Shown here: in pieces, positions 1 to 6,559 of the stretch
Numbering within the stretch: position 1 is the first letter of the stretch
Layout of the letters: every line of letters starts with the position of its first letter
Source of the DNA: Verrucomicrobiota bacterium
Lineage (GTDB): Bacteria > Verrucomicrobiota > Verrucomicrobiia > Verrucomicrobiales > Akkermansiaceae
Assembly (NCBI GenBank): GCA_026397695.1
Contig: JAPLUJ010000295.1
Location: forward strand, 1 to 7,874
Direction: 5' to 3'
DNA: 7,874 bases
Translations under genes and position numbers: made by a program
Notes under the pieces: generated by a model
Seen by the model: the letters and a program-made list of their open reading frames with translations, nothing else
Databases searched by the model: none
Told to the model about the DNA's origin: nothing

Positions 1-117
1 AACATCGCCGAGGTGAAATGGACCCTCAAGGAATCCGATCCCCACCACAACGATCCGCTCACTCCCCCAGACCCCGGGGTCACCCTCATCCCCGCCTATC
101 AAAAAGAATATATCTAA
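1..117 (+). CDS. actC: ACIII subunit ActC (NrfD-like), C-terminal end only
   Basis: This is the last 38 codons of a frame that is open from the window edge and stops with TAA at 115-117. The first residues (NIAEVKWTLKE) fit the end of the last membrane helix and the cytoplasmic exit of NrfD/PsrC-type subunits. The rest is a polar, proline-rich tail ending in AYQKEYI. The assignment rests mainly on position: in ACIII operons actC directly precedes the DUF3341 gene actD, which follows after 32 bases. In the family, ActC is a polytopic membrane subunit that helps bind quinol and anchors the iron-sulfur subunit ActB. Nothing catalytic is visible in this fragment. The gene identity is an inference from synteny supported by a weak sequence resemblance. 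Confidence 0.7.
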   Translation, partial: NIAEVKWTLKESDPHHNDPLTPPDPGVTLIPAYQKEYI

Positions 118-150
118 TCTCAAATCTCAAATTTCTAATTTCAAATCTCA
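116..150 (+). repeat. Tandem heptamer repeat (5 units) filling the actC-actD gap
   Basis: Five head-to-tail 7-base units read AATCTCA, AATCTCA, AATTTCT, AATTTCA, AATCTCA (consensus AATYTCA). They run from the last two bases of the actC stop codon to the A of the actD ATG, so the array makes up the whole intergenic spacer. It leaves no room for a Shine-Dalgarno sequence. A similar heptamer array lies before actE. Confidence 0.85.
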
Positions 151-704
151 TGACCCCCGCCCGCCAACGCGTTTACGGCTATCTGGCCGAGTTCGAGAGC
201 GCCGCCGCCCTGTATCAGGCGGCGGAACATGTCCGCGACGCCGGCTTCAAGCATTGGGATTGCTATTCGGCCTATCCGATCCACGGTCTTGACGGCGCGA
301 TGGGCCTCAAACGCTCAATCCTGCCATGGCTTGTCTTTGGCGGTGGTCTGACCGGCTTTGTCACGGCATTTGTGCTCGCCTACGCGACGCAGGTGGTGAT
401 CTATCCGACGGTGGTGCAGGCGAAACCGGCGAATATCTTCACCATTCCGGCGTTTTTCCCCATCATGTTTGAGCTGACGGTGCTGTTTTCAGGACTAACT
501 GTGCTGTGTGGGTTGTTGGCACTGATCCGTCTGCCGCGCCTCAACCACCCGCTCTTTGAAAGCCGCCAGTTCCAGCGCGTGACCGATGACGGGTTCTTCA
601 TCGCCATCGAAGCCCTGGATCCCATCTTCCACACCCAGGAAACCCACTCCCTGCTCGCCGCCATCGGCGGCACCAATATCGAACTCGTCGCAGAAGAAGA
701 TTAA
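150..704 (+). CDS. actD: ACIII subunit ActD (DUF3341)
   Basis: This 184-residue protein has the pattern of the DUF3341 family. A soluble N-terminal domain (1-55) carries the hallmark YPIHGLDGAMGLKRS around residues 42-56. Two membrane helices follow at about 58-80 and 101-127, and then a soluble C-terminal segment of about 55 residues. ActD is a structural membrane subunit of the quinol:cytochrome c oxidoreductase and carries no cofactor of its own in the family. The frame is open upstream to base 18, but that extension overlaps actC and the heptamer repeat and is low-complexity, so the ATG at 150 is chosen. No Shine-Dalgarno is present. The gene lies between actC and actE, the standard ACIII order, and is 58 bases from the next gene. 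Confidence 0.93.
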   Translation: MTPARQRVYGYLAEFESAAALYQAAEHVRDAGFKHWDCYSAYPIHGLDGAMGLKRSILPWLVFGGGLTGFVTAFVLAYATQVVIYPTVVQAKPANIFTIPAFFPIMFELTVLFSGLTVLCGLLALIRLPRLNHPLFESRQFQRVTDDGFFIAIEALDPIFHTQETHSLLAAIGGTNIELVAEED

Positions 705-720
705 TAGGGAACATGCTGCA

Positions 721-748
721 AATCCACAATCCACAATCCACAATCTGA
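721..748 (+). repeat. Tandem heptamer repeat (4 units) before actE
   Basis: Three perfect copies of AATCCAC (721-741) are followed by a diverged unit AATCTGA (742-748). The array sits in the 58-base actD-actE spacer and ends 14 bases before the actE start. Period and AAT phase match the array before actD, but the unit sequence differs, which argues for a recurring type of spacer rather than one copied element. Confidence 0.85.
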
Positions 749-762
749 ATTCCCCACATTAG

Positions 763-1419
763 ATGCGCTATTTCTTCATTGTTTACGCGTTCCTTGCGCT
801 GCTCGTCGTTGGCATCTTCGGCCTGCCCGGTCAGAAGTTTGCCAAACTGCCTATCAGAATATTCCCTGACATGGACGAGCAGGACAAGCTGCGCGCGCAG
901 AAGCCGGATGCGTTTTTCGCAGACGGTCATGGCGGCCGGGTGACCATCGCCGGAGTGCAGCCGCGCGGGTTCAACCCGGATGGCGCAAAGATTATTGGCG
1001 GAATCCCCGAGTATGAGTTTGGCGGCGCAACCGGCTATGATGCAACCGGACGGATGGGCGACTACTATGGCAACGGCATGCCCATGGAGTTGCAACTCAC
1101 GCCCGCGAGCACCCGGGCATTGATCCGCCGCGGCAAAGAACGCTTCGGCATCTATTGTGCGGCCTGCCATGGTGCTTGCGGCGATGGCCAGGGGATAACA
1201 TCGGCCTACGGCGTGCCGGTGGCCACCAACCCGAATGCGAAACTCAACTCCGCCAAGCAGGACATCTATCCAGACGGACGCATGTTCAATACCATCACCC
1301 ACGGCATGGGCAGGATGAGTGCTTATGGCTATCAGATTCCAGGGCGCGACCGCTGGGCCATCATCGCCTATGTCCGCACGCTCCAGGCCGCCAAACAAGC
1401 CGCGGATCAAGCCCGTTAA
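763..1419 (+). CDS. actE: ACIII subunit ActE, monoheme cytochrome c
   Basis: This 218-residue cytochrome c has one CAACH heme site (C132, C135, H136), followed by GDGQG and a C-terminal cytochrome fold. Its likely sixth ligand is Met in the HGMGRMSAYG segment (M185 preferred, M182 possible). Residues 4-21 form a hydrophobic helix. There is no cysteine near it, so unlike many ActE proteins it does not look like a lipoprotein; an uncleaved anchor or ordinary signal peptide is more likely. The stretch IFPDMDEQDKLRAQ after the helix is typical of ActE-type proteins. In the complex ActE takes electrons from the ActA/ActB branch and passes them to a downstream cytochrome or oxidase on the periplasmic side. 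An extra Cys (C138) lies just after the heme motif. ATG at 763 is the first start in frame after the repeat. Confidence 0.92.
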   Translation: MRYFFIVYAFLALLVVGIFGLPGQKFAKLPIRIFPDMDEQDKLRAQKPDAFFADGHGGRVTIAGVQPRGFNPDGAKIIGGIPEYEFGGATGYDATGRMGDYYGNGMPMELQLTPASTRALIRRGKERFGIYCAACHGACGDGQGITSAYGVPVATNPNAKLNSAKQDIYPDGRMFNTITHGMGRMSAYGYQIPGRDRWAIIAYVRTLQAAKQAADQAR

Positions 1420-1439
1420 TTCCTATTTATCCCACCGCA

Positions 1440-2668
1440 ATGGCCCGCCACCACGTCACTTCCGCCGACCTTGCCATCCACGGCGATCACCTTGATTCCG
1501 CGACGGTTTCCACGGTGAAAAGCATTGCCATGGGCGTGGCTATTGTCGGGACCGTGGCCAGCTTGTATTTGTTATTCTTTGCACCGGAGATGATCCGCGG
1601 ATGTTTTGCCTACTCCTGGTTGTTCGCGTTCTATTATTTCCTGTCGCTCTCGATCGGCGGTTGCTTCTGGACCTTGCTCCACAACGTCACAAATTCGGGC
1701 TGGGGGACCTCCGTGCGCCGGACTTTCGAAAACCTCGGATCCACCTATCCGTGGATGTACCTGTTCGCCATCCCGCTGCTGTGCCCGAAAGTGCAACAAT
1801 ATCTCTATGAATGGATGAATGTCCAACGCGCCGCCACCGGTCGGGTGGGGGAATTCCTGCAGTCTCATAGCAGCCTGCTCTATCACAAATATGGTTTCCT
1901 GAATTTGCCGTTTTGGTATGGCCGGGTGATCTTCTGGGGACTGGCGCTGAGCCTCGTCATCATCGGCCTGCGCAAACTTTCGGTCGCCCAGGATACCGAT
2001 CCGCAGCCCGGAACGGCCCGCTTGTTCCAGGCGCGTTTCCACTCGACGTACACGTTGATTCTTTTCGCGGTGACGGTCACCTTTACCGGCTATGATTTCC
2101 TGCTAGGGCTGGATTACAAGTGGTTTTCCGCCGCGGGCATCTCCAACACGTCACATCCGACGAACATTTCCATATCATGGGCAAGCTGCTGCTGGCCTTC
2201 ACCATCTTCTGGGCCTACATCGCGTTCTCACAGTATTTCCTCATCTGGTATGCGGGCATCACCGAGGAAACCTCGTATTTCCTGATCCGCAACACCGGTC
2301 ACTGGAATACCGCGATGATCGTGCTGGTCTTCGGCCACTTTGCCGTGCCCTTTGTTTTCCTGCTCCAGGCATGGCTCAAGCGCAACCCGAAATCACTTTC
2401 GATCCTGGCGGGTTATACGCTGTGCATGCACGTGTTCGACCACTATCTGATCACCATCCCCGAACGCGGAATCTCGCTGGGTAACATCAAGCCGGATGTC
2501 TTCGGTGAGATTCAAGTCTCCATCCCCGGCGCGTTCTGGGGTGACATCCTGGCCTTCGTCACCATCGGTGCGGCCTTCCTGTTTTTCCTCCTGCGGGCGC
2601 TCGGCCAGCACTCGCTCTATCCAAACCGCGACCCGCGCATCCTCGAATCCGCCAATTTATCCAACTGA
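1440..2668 (+). pseudogene. actF: ACIII subunit ActF (NrfD-like), frameshifted with apparent internal deletion
   Basis: ActF is the second NrfD-like polytopic subunit of ACIII, paired with ActC in the membrane. The N-terminal part reads well from ATG 1440: helices near residues 29-48, 56-80, 103-116, 158-178 and 204-222, with the conserved LLHNVTNSGWGTSVRR segment (79-94). Family similarity in this frame ends at GLDYKWFS (codon at 2127). It resumes in another frame at about 2147-2150 with VTSDEHFHIMGKLL, then continues through FWAYIAFSQYFLIWYA to the stop at 2666-2668. The original frame runs on only as an unlike tail to 2285. Intact relatives, as I recall them, have roughly 35-40 residues between the WFS/WYS and EHYH motifs, including most of one membrane helix; about 10 residues' worth of DNA is present here. 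The shift implies a net loss of 3n+1 bases. Either the gene is truly broken or this is a sequencing or assembly fault; the intact operon around it makes an artefact plausible. Confidence 0.85.
2127..2152 (+). other. Frameshift/deletion junction inside actF
   Basis: Upstream codons belong to the frame of base 1440 (last family-like codon TCC at 2127). Downstream family-like codons (GTC ACA TCC GAC GAA, from 2150) lie in the frame of base 2120. The roughly 20 bases between them match neither side confidently. A loss of about 80 bases of the form 3n+1 would account for both the frame change and the missing helix; the size is an estimate from recalled relatives, not an alignment. Confidence 0.7.
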
Positions 2669-2682
2669 AATAGCCGCCACCC

Positions 2683-3096
2683 ATGGACCCCACCCGCGAC
2701 ACCCCGGTCATCAGTTCCACCCATAGCTGGCGGGGCATCGGCATTTTCCTGATGTTCGCGCTGCTGCTGGCGCTCATCTGGTTTTTCACGCACAAGGTTC
2801 CCGCATCCCTCGAGGACGTGGTGGCCATGACCCGCTATGCCACGAAGGCGAAACTCGAACAGACCCAGGCCGCCAGTCTCTCGCAACAGGTGATCGACGC
2901 GGCCATTCCCGCCGTCGCGGAACAACTCGCGGCTGCCAAACCTGCCGCTGTGGAAAAACCTGATCAGGTCGTTCCCGGATCACCGACCGCGGCGAAACTC
3001 GCGCCGCAGCCTGTGAGTACGCCTGCGCCGATAGATGCCGAGGGCAAGGACGCGGACAAGCCGCCGCCGCCCGCGCCAGATCCGCCGCATCCCTGA
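2683..3096 (+). CDS. Small single-helix membrane protein of unknown function in the ACIII/cbb3-like operon
   Basis: This 137-residue protein is not recognised as a named family. Residues 1-16 are polar, residues 17-36 form one strong membrane helix (GIGIFLMFALLLALIWFF), and residues 37-75 are a charged/polar stretch that looks helical (KVPASLEDVVAMTRYATKAK). From about 76 on it becomes an Ala/Pro/Lys-rich low-complexity tail ending in PPPPAPDPPHP. It has no Cys at all and no heme motif. It starts 14 bases after the actF stop and ends 27 bases before the CcoN-like gene, so it is almost certainly co-transcribed. Size and single helix suggest an accessory or linking subunit, in the role of ActG or CcoQ/CcoH, but no sequence motif supports equating it with any of these. 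The tail could span the periplasm or carry the protein along a cytochrome surface (inference). Confidence 0.8.
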   Translation: MDPTRDTPVISSTHSWRGIGIFLMFALLLALIWFFTHKVPASLEDVVAMTRYATKAKLEQTQAASLSQQVIDAAIPAVAEQLAAAKPAAVEKPDQVVPGSPTAAKLAPQPVSTPAPIDAEGKDADKPPPPAPDPPHP

Positions 3097-3123
3097 TGGA
3101 TTGAATTACATATTTCAAAGCCG

Positions 3124-4590
3124 ATGTCATCCACCCAATCATCTTCCACGGATCAAGACGCGCTGTTGCAGGCGGCAATTGACCGATCATTGCGCTATCC
3201 GGTGATGTTTTTCCTCACCAGTGGTGCCGCGTGGCTCGCGCTTGCGCTATTGCTCGGAGTGATCGCTTCCGCGAAAGTCCATAACCCGGAATTCCTCGGG
3301 AACTGGGCGTGCCTCACCTATGGCCGGGTTTTTCCCGCCCATATCAATGCCTTGGTTTATGGCTGGGGAATGCAGGCCGCCTTCGCCGTGATCCTGTGGC
3401 TGATGGCCAGGCATTCCGGCAGGAAATGCCCGGACGCCGTCATGATTCTAACCGCAGGGCACGTATGGAACCTCGGGGTGGCGCTTGGGTCCGCGGGAAT
3501 CCTTGCGGGCAACGGCACCGGAATGCCATGGATGGAGTTTCCGTCGTATATATGGCCGGTACTGCTCGGCAGTTACTGCGTCATCGTCATGGGGTCGTTC
3601 AACCAGTTCCGCATCCATCCGCAGGGACGTGTTGCCATCCCGCAATGGTATATCTTCGCCGCATTGATCTGGTTTCCCTGGATTTTCTCCACTGCAAACC
3701 TGTTGCTGCATTGCCTGCCTGGTCATCCGGTGATGGCCGCCGGCATTAACGCATGGTATAAGTCCGCGCTGGTTTTCCTGGTTTTCACGCCCGTGGCCTT
3801 GGGTGCCGCTTATGATCTCGCCGCGCAGGTGACCGGCCGCCCGGTGTCGAGTGATGCGCTCGCCAAACTCGGGTTCTGGTCGCTGGCGGTTATCGCGCCC
3901 TGGGCGGGCATGCAAAAACTCGCGGGCGCACCGGTGCCGTATTTCCTGCCGTATGTCGGGGCGGCCGCTGCGGCATTGTTATTCATTCCGATTTGTGCTG
4001 CTGCGATCAACACGGTGCGCATGATGTGGCCATGCCGCAAGACGTTCATCGCGCATCCCACACTGCAATTCATCACCGCCGGGATCACCAGTCTGATGGT
4101 GATCGCAGTCACCTCGGTTGTGCTCTATCTGCCGGATTCCACTTTGCCGCTGACCCAATTCTCGTGGTCCGGATATGGTTTTGATATCCTCGCACTTTAC
4201 GGGTTCTTCAGTTTGGTGATGTTCGGAGCCACCTACTTCATCGTGCCGCGTGTGGCCGGCCGCGCGTGGCTCTCCAACAAGCTGGTCCAGGTCCACTTTC
4301 TGTTCTCGGTTTACGGCATGATCACGATCTGTTGGGTCGCGCTTTTCGGCGGATTCCAGCAGGGGATGAGCCAGGAGAACTGGCAATTACCGTGGATCGG
4401 TGTGTCAGCAGTCACGAATCCTTATGCCGTGGCCATTACGTTCGCCTGGTGTTTGATGCTCTTCTCCAATGTGTTTTTCTGCCTCCATCTCATCTTGATG
4501 TGGCGGTCCCCGGACCGCCTCCGTGCCCATCACGCACCAGGCGAACCCGCCCCTGCCATCCCGGACCACACCGCCGAACATATATATTGA
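3124..4590 (+). CDS. CcoN-like heme-copper oxidase subunit I lacking active-site ligands
   Basis: This 488-residue protein has about 12 membrane helices and the subunit I fold of cbb3 oxidases, but looks catalytically dead. The helix II motif is kept: YGRVFPAHINALVYGWG with H73 as a low-spin heme ligand, matching FGRLRPLHTNAV in CcoN. Where CcoN has WWYGHNAV (CuB His), this protein has AWYKSALV (K213, S214). Where CcoN has WAGPHHLHY (two CuB His), it has WAGMQKLAG (260-268). Where CcoN has TIGHVHAG (heme b3 and low-spin heme His), it has TQFSWSGYG (344-352). The flanks align well (TGRPV after helix VI; FIVPRVAGR and VQVHF later), so the losses are not misalignment. Expected consequence: no CuB, no high-spin heme and no O2 reduction. 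It may serve as a scaffold for the two downstream cytochromes or bind one modified heme. The codon pattern looks normal and the frame is uninterrupted, arguing against decay. No Shine-Dalgarno precedes the ATG. Confidence 0.85.
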   Translation: MSSTQSSSTDQDALLQAAIDRSLRYPVMFFLTSGAAWLALALLLGVIASAKVHNPEFLGNWACLTYGRVFPAHINALVYGWGMQAAFAVILWLMARHSGRKCPDAVMILTAGHVWNLGVALGSAGILAGNGTGMPWMEFPSYIWPVLLGSYCVIVMGSFNQFRIHPQGRVAIPQWYIFAALIWFPWIFSTANLLLHCLPGHPVMAAGINAWYKSALVFLVFTPVALGAAYDLAAQVTGRPVSSDALAKLGFWSLAVIAPWAGMQKLAGAPVPYFLPYVGAAAAALLFIPICAAAINTVRMMWPCRKTFIAHPTLQFITAGITSLMVIAVTSVVLYLPDSTLPLTQFSWSGYGFDILALYGFFSLVMFGATYFIVPRVAGRAWLSNKLVQVHFLFSVYGMITICWVALFGGFQQGMSQENWQLPWIGVSAVTNPYAVAITFAWCLMLFSNVFFCLHLILMWRSPDRLRAHHAPGEPAPAIPDHTAEHIY

Positions 4591-4613
4591 ATTCTTACTC
4601 CACGATTTTCCCC

Positions 4614-5321
4614 ATGAGCCTCCGAACATTCATTCTTGGTCTCTCCGCCAGCTTCGGCGTGGCATGGCTGGCGATCATCGTGATACCGTTCTTCATGATG
4701 CGGGATATCGCACCCATCGCGCTTTCTCTATCAAAAGATGGAGCCGCCGGCGTATTTTTCCCGAAACGCACCGGCCGCATCGCCGATGGTGCCAGCGTGT
4801 ATGCCGCCAACGGTTGCTACCTCTGCCATTCCCAGGTGATCCGGCCGACCTACGCCGGCCATGACCTCTATCGTCCCGATTGGGGCGGGCTCAAAAACGA
4901 TGCCGAGCGCGGTGATACCCGCCGCGAAACCAATGCCTATGACTTTGGCGGCGAGACGTTCGCCCAACTCGGCGTGATGCGCATCGGGCCTGATCTATCC
5001 AACCTTGGCCGCCGGGTGGAAGCACTCCATGCCGCCGGCAAGGATCCCGCCGCCTGGTTGTATGCGCATCTCTTCAACCCGCGCGACAATCCGCAATTGT
5101 GGCAATCCACCTGCCCGCCCCATCGCTTCCTGTTTGATAGACGTGAAATCAAGGGTCGCCCGTCTGCGGACGCGCTGCGGATCGATGCGGGTGCAGATCA
5201 TGAGTGGGTGCCCACAGCCGATGCCAAGGCTTTGGTGTCCTACCTGTTGTCATTGAAAAAAGACCACAAACCACCGGCCGCACTCGATTTCTCACCCCAC
5301 AAACCCAAGGAAGCCCCCTGA
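4614..5321 (+). CDS. CcoO-like membrane-anchored monoheme cytochrome c
   Basis: This 235-residue protein matches subunit II of cbb3 oxidases. An N-terminal anchor helix lies at about 8-28. A characteristic heme site, GCYLCHSQVIRPTYAG (C68, C71, H72), corresponds to CxxCHSQMIRP of CcoO. RIGPDLSNLG (123-132) corresponds to the conserved TGPDL segment. In CcoO a downstream SxMP motif supplies the axial Met; the aligned stretch here is QSTCPPHRFLF (164-174), with C167 in the Met position. The heme may have Cys or His (H170) ligation, or an open site, or another Met (M122) may serve. The frame is open further upstream, but that part overlaps the CcoN-like gene. ATG 4614, 23 bases after that stop and directly before the anchor helix, is the sensible start. 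It lies in the classic ccoN-ccoO order and probably docks on the CcoN-like subunit as an electron carrier. Confidence 0.87.
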   Translation: MSLRTFILGLSASFGVAWLAIIVIPFFMMRDIAPIALSLSKDGAAGVFFPKRTGRIADGASVYAANGCYLCHSQVIRPTYAGHDLYRPDWGGLKNDAERGDTRRETNAYDFGGETFAQLGVMRIGPDLSNLGRRVEALHAAGKDPAAWLYAHLFNPRDNPQLWQSTCPPHRFLFDRREIKGRPSADALRIDAGADHEWVPTADAKALVSYLLSLKKDHKPPAALDFSPHKPKEAP

Positions 5322-5349
5322 TTTCCCGTACCTCCACTTATTTTCCAAC

Positions 5350-6144
5350 ATGTCTTCGCCTAACAAGATGCCGTTTTTCAAGGACGCCTACCACATGTCC
5401 GGGGCACAGCGGCGCGTGGGAGCGGCGGCTCCGGCCAGCGCCGTTGACGGGCGCGTCGATTCTAACGGTACAGCGCCGGTTTCGCTTGGTGTTCTAACGG
5501 TCTTTGGGGTGGTAGTGCTCATTGCCGGCGGCATCCTCGGCGGCGCCGGCAGGTTTTTTGATTATCGCACGATGTTCCGCGCGGGCTATGAACGCATCCC
5601 GGCCCCGGGTGAAGGGGATGCGCAACCACCTCCCAAGGCCGCTCTCGCGAGCTATATGGCGAGGGGTGCGAAAATATACGCCGCGAAATGCATCGTTTGC
5701 CATGGACCTGAAGCCAAGGGCGATGGGATCAATTTCCCCGCGCTCGCCGGCTCCACATGGGCGACCGGCGAAACCCAGCGGTTTGCCATGATCATCCTCA
5801 ACGGCCTGCAAGGACCCATCAGTAACGGGAAAAGCTATGGCGCGGGCATGCCATCCCAGGCGGCCGGCCTCACCCCCGAGGATGTCGCCGGGGTGATGAC
5901 ATATGTTAGAAACAACTTCGGCAACAACACCGGCGATATTGTCACCGTCGCCATGGCCAAGGCCGCCCTCGAAATTTCCGCCGCCCGCGCCAAGGCCGGC
6001 CAGCAGGTCACCGCCGCAGAACTCACCGCCGACCACCGCAAAGCGCTCCCCGGCCCCCCACTCGACCCGACAGCACTTGTCAATCCCATCACCCTGACAC
6101 CGGTGCGTACGTCTGCTCCCGCTTCCGCCGCCCCCAAGCCGTGA
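5350..6144 (+). CDS. CcoP-like membrane-anchored monoheme cytochrome c
   Basis: This 264-residue protein has a polar N-terminus, one membrane helix at about 46-66 (LGVLTVFGVVVLIAGGILGG) and one class I cytochrome c domain (about 100-190). The heme motif is CIVCH (C114, C117, H118), and the likely axial ligand is M167 in GAGMPSQAAGLT. Position after the CcoO-like gene suggests the role of CcoP, but true CcoP proteins are usually diheme; only one CxxCH is present here. The C-terminal 70 residues are an Ala/Pro-rich tail (ending APASAAPKP) without a second heme. It probably receives or delivers electrons on the periplasmic face of the complex. A generic cytochrome c subunit of the ACIII operon is the alternative reading. 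It is the last gene of the operon, 28 bases after its neighbour. The start at ATG 5350 is the only suitable one before the helix and has no Shine-Dalgarno. Confidence 0.85.
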   Translation: MSSPNKMPFFKDAYHMSGAQRRVGAAAPASAVDGRVDSNGTAPVSLGVLTVFGVVVLIAGGILGGAGRFFDYRTMFRAGYERIPAPGEGDAQPPPKAALASYMARGAKIYAAKCIVCHGPEAKGDGINFPALAGSTWATGETQRFAMIILNGLQGPISNGKSYGAGMPSQAAGLTPEDVAGVMTYVRNNFGNNTGDIVTVAMAKAALEISAARAKAGQQVTAAELTADHRKALPGPPLDPTALVNPITLTPVRTSAPASAAPKP

Positions 6145-6171
6145 TTGAATGGGGTGCTTTGGGTGATACCA

Positions 6172-6188
6172 TCACATCATTGATGTGA
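6172..6188 (+). terminator. Hairpin after the operon, possible terminator
   Basis: TCACATCA at 6172-6179 and TGATGTGA at 6181-6188 form a perfect inverted repeat, 27 bases after the last cytochrome stop codon. Position fits an operon terminator. The stem is AT-rich and no T-run follows, so it is not a classic intrinsic terminator. A protein-binding palindrome is an alternative. Confidence 0.4.
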
Positions 6189-6260
6189 CTGTTTCGCAGT
6201 TCGAGTTACACCAGTGACGACCACCCCGGGACTCCGCATTTTATTTTATCCCCGGAGCGT

Positions 6261-6274
6261 GAGTCTCCAGACTC
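6261..6274. repeat. Perfect palindrome, REP-like candidate
   Basis: GAGTCT CC AGACTC is a 6-base perfect inverted repeat with a 2-base centre, preceded by CCCCGGAGCGT. Palindromes of this kind, with GC-rich flanks, resemble the REP-type elements scattered between genes in many genomes. Copy number cannot be judged from this window. Confidence 0.4.
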
Positions 6275-6404
6275 GCCAGAGAATGAGCCGCATTACCGAG
6301 CGGCCTTTACCGCGCCCCTGCAGGCCGGGTATGCGCGTTAACTATACCATGACGAGGGAACGAACCCCCTGCTGATTTCCATACTAACCGCTAACCGCTT
6401 CCGC

Positions 6405-6465
6405 AACATTATGATGTTCGATCGGACACCAGGATGTCCCGGTCGAGCGCGTTTTAACAAAACGC
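6405..6465. repeat. Three hairpins back to back
   Basis: Three inverted repeats follow each other within 61 bases: AACAT/ATGTT (6405-6418, loop TATG); CGATCGGACA paired with TGTCC-GGTCG with one bulged C and one G-T pair (6419-6445, about 10 pairs); and GCGTTTT/AAAACGC (6449-6465, loop AAC, 7 perfect pairs). The density suggests a structured RNA or a mobile REP/MITE-like element. No transcript boundary or terminator T-run supports an RNA gene directly. Confidence 0.45.
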
Positions 6466-6559
6466 CTGGCGCAGGGCGGACGCGACAATGCTCATGACGA
6501 TCATCCGTGGCTTGGCGGTTTTTTTCCGAGCGAGACGCTCTGGACACGGTCTGCGGCAA

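Noticed and set aside
18..149. N-terminal extension of actD
   Set aside because: It would overlap the actC end and translate the heptamer repeat; DUF3341 proteins begin near the ATG at 150.
598..1410. Long minus-strand open frame (270 codons) opposite actD/actE
   Set aside because: It overlaps two well-supported plus-strand genes, its translation shows no domain, signal or helix pattern, and it follows the codon structure of the real genes as a shadow frame.
4266..4613. N-terminal extension of the CcoO-like gene
   Set aside because: It lies wholly over the end of the CcoN-like gene and its spacer, and the CcoO anchor helix begins right after ATG 4614.
6172..6188. FNR-type oxygen-sensing operator
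   Set aside because: The palindrome does not match TTGAT-N4-ATCAA and lies downstream, not upstream, of the respiratory genes.
6352..6376. tRNA T-arm-like sequence on the minus strand (GGGGGTTCGTTCCC)
   Set aside because: The T stem does not pair properly and no acceptor, D or anticodon arm fits around it.
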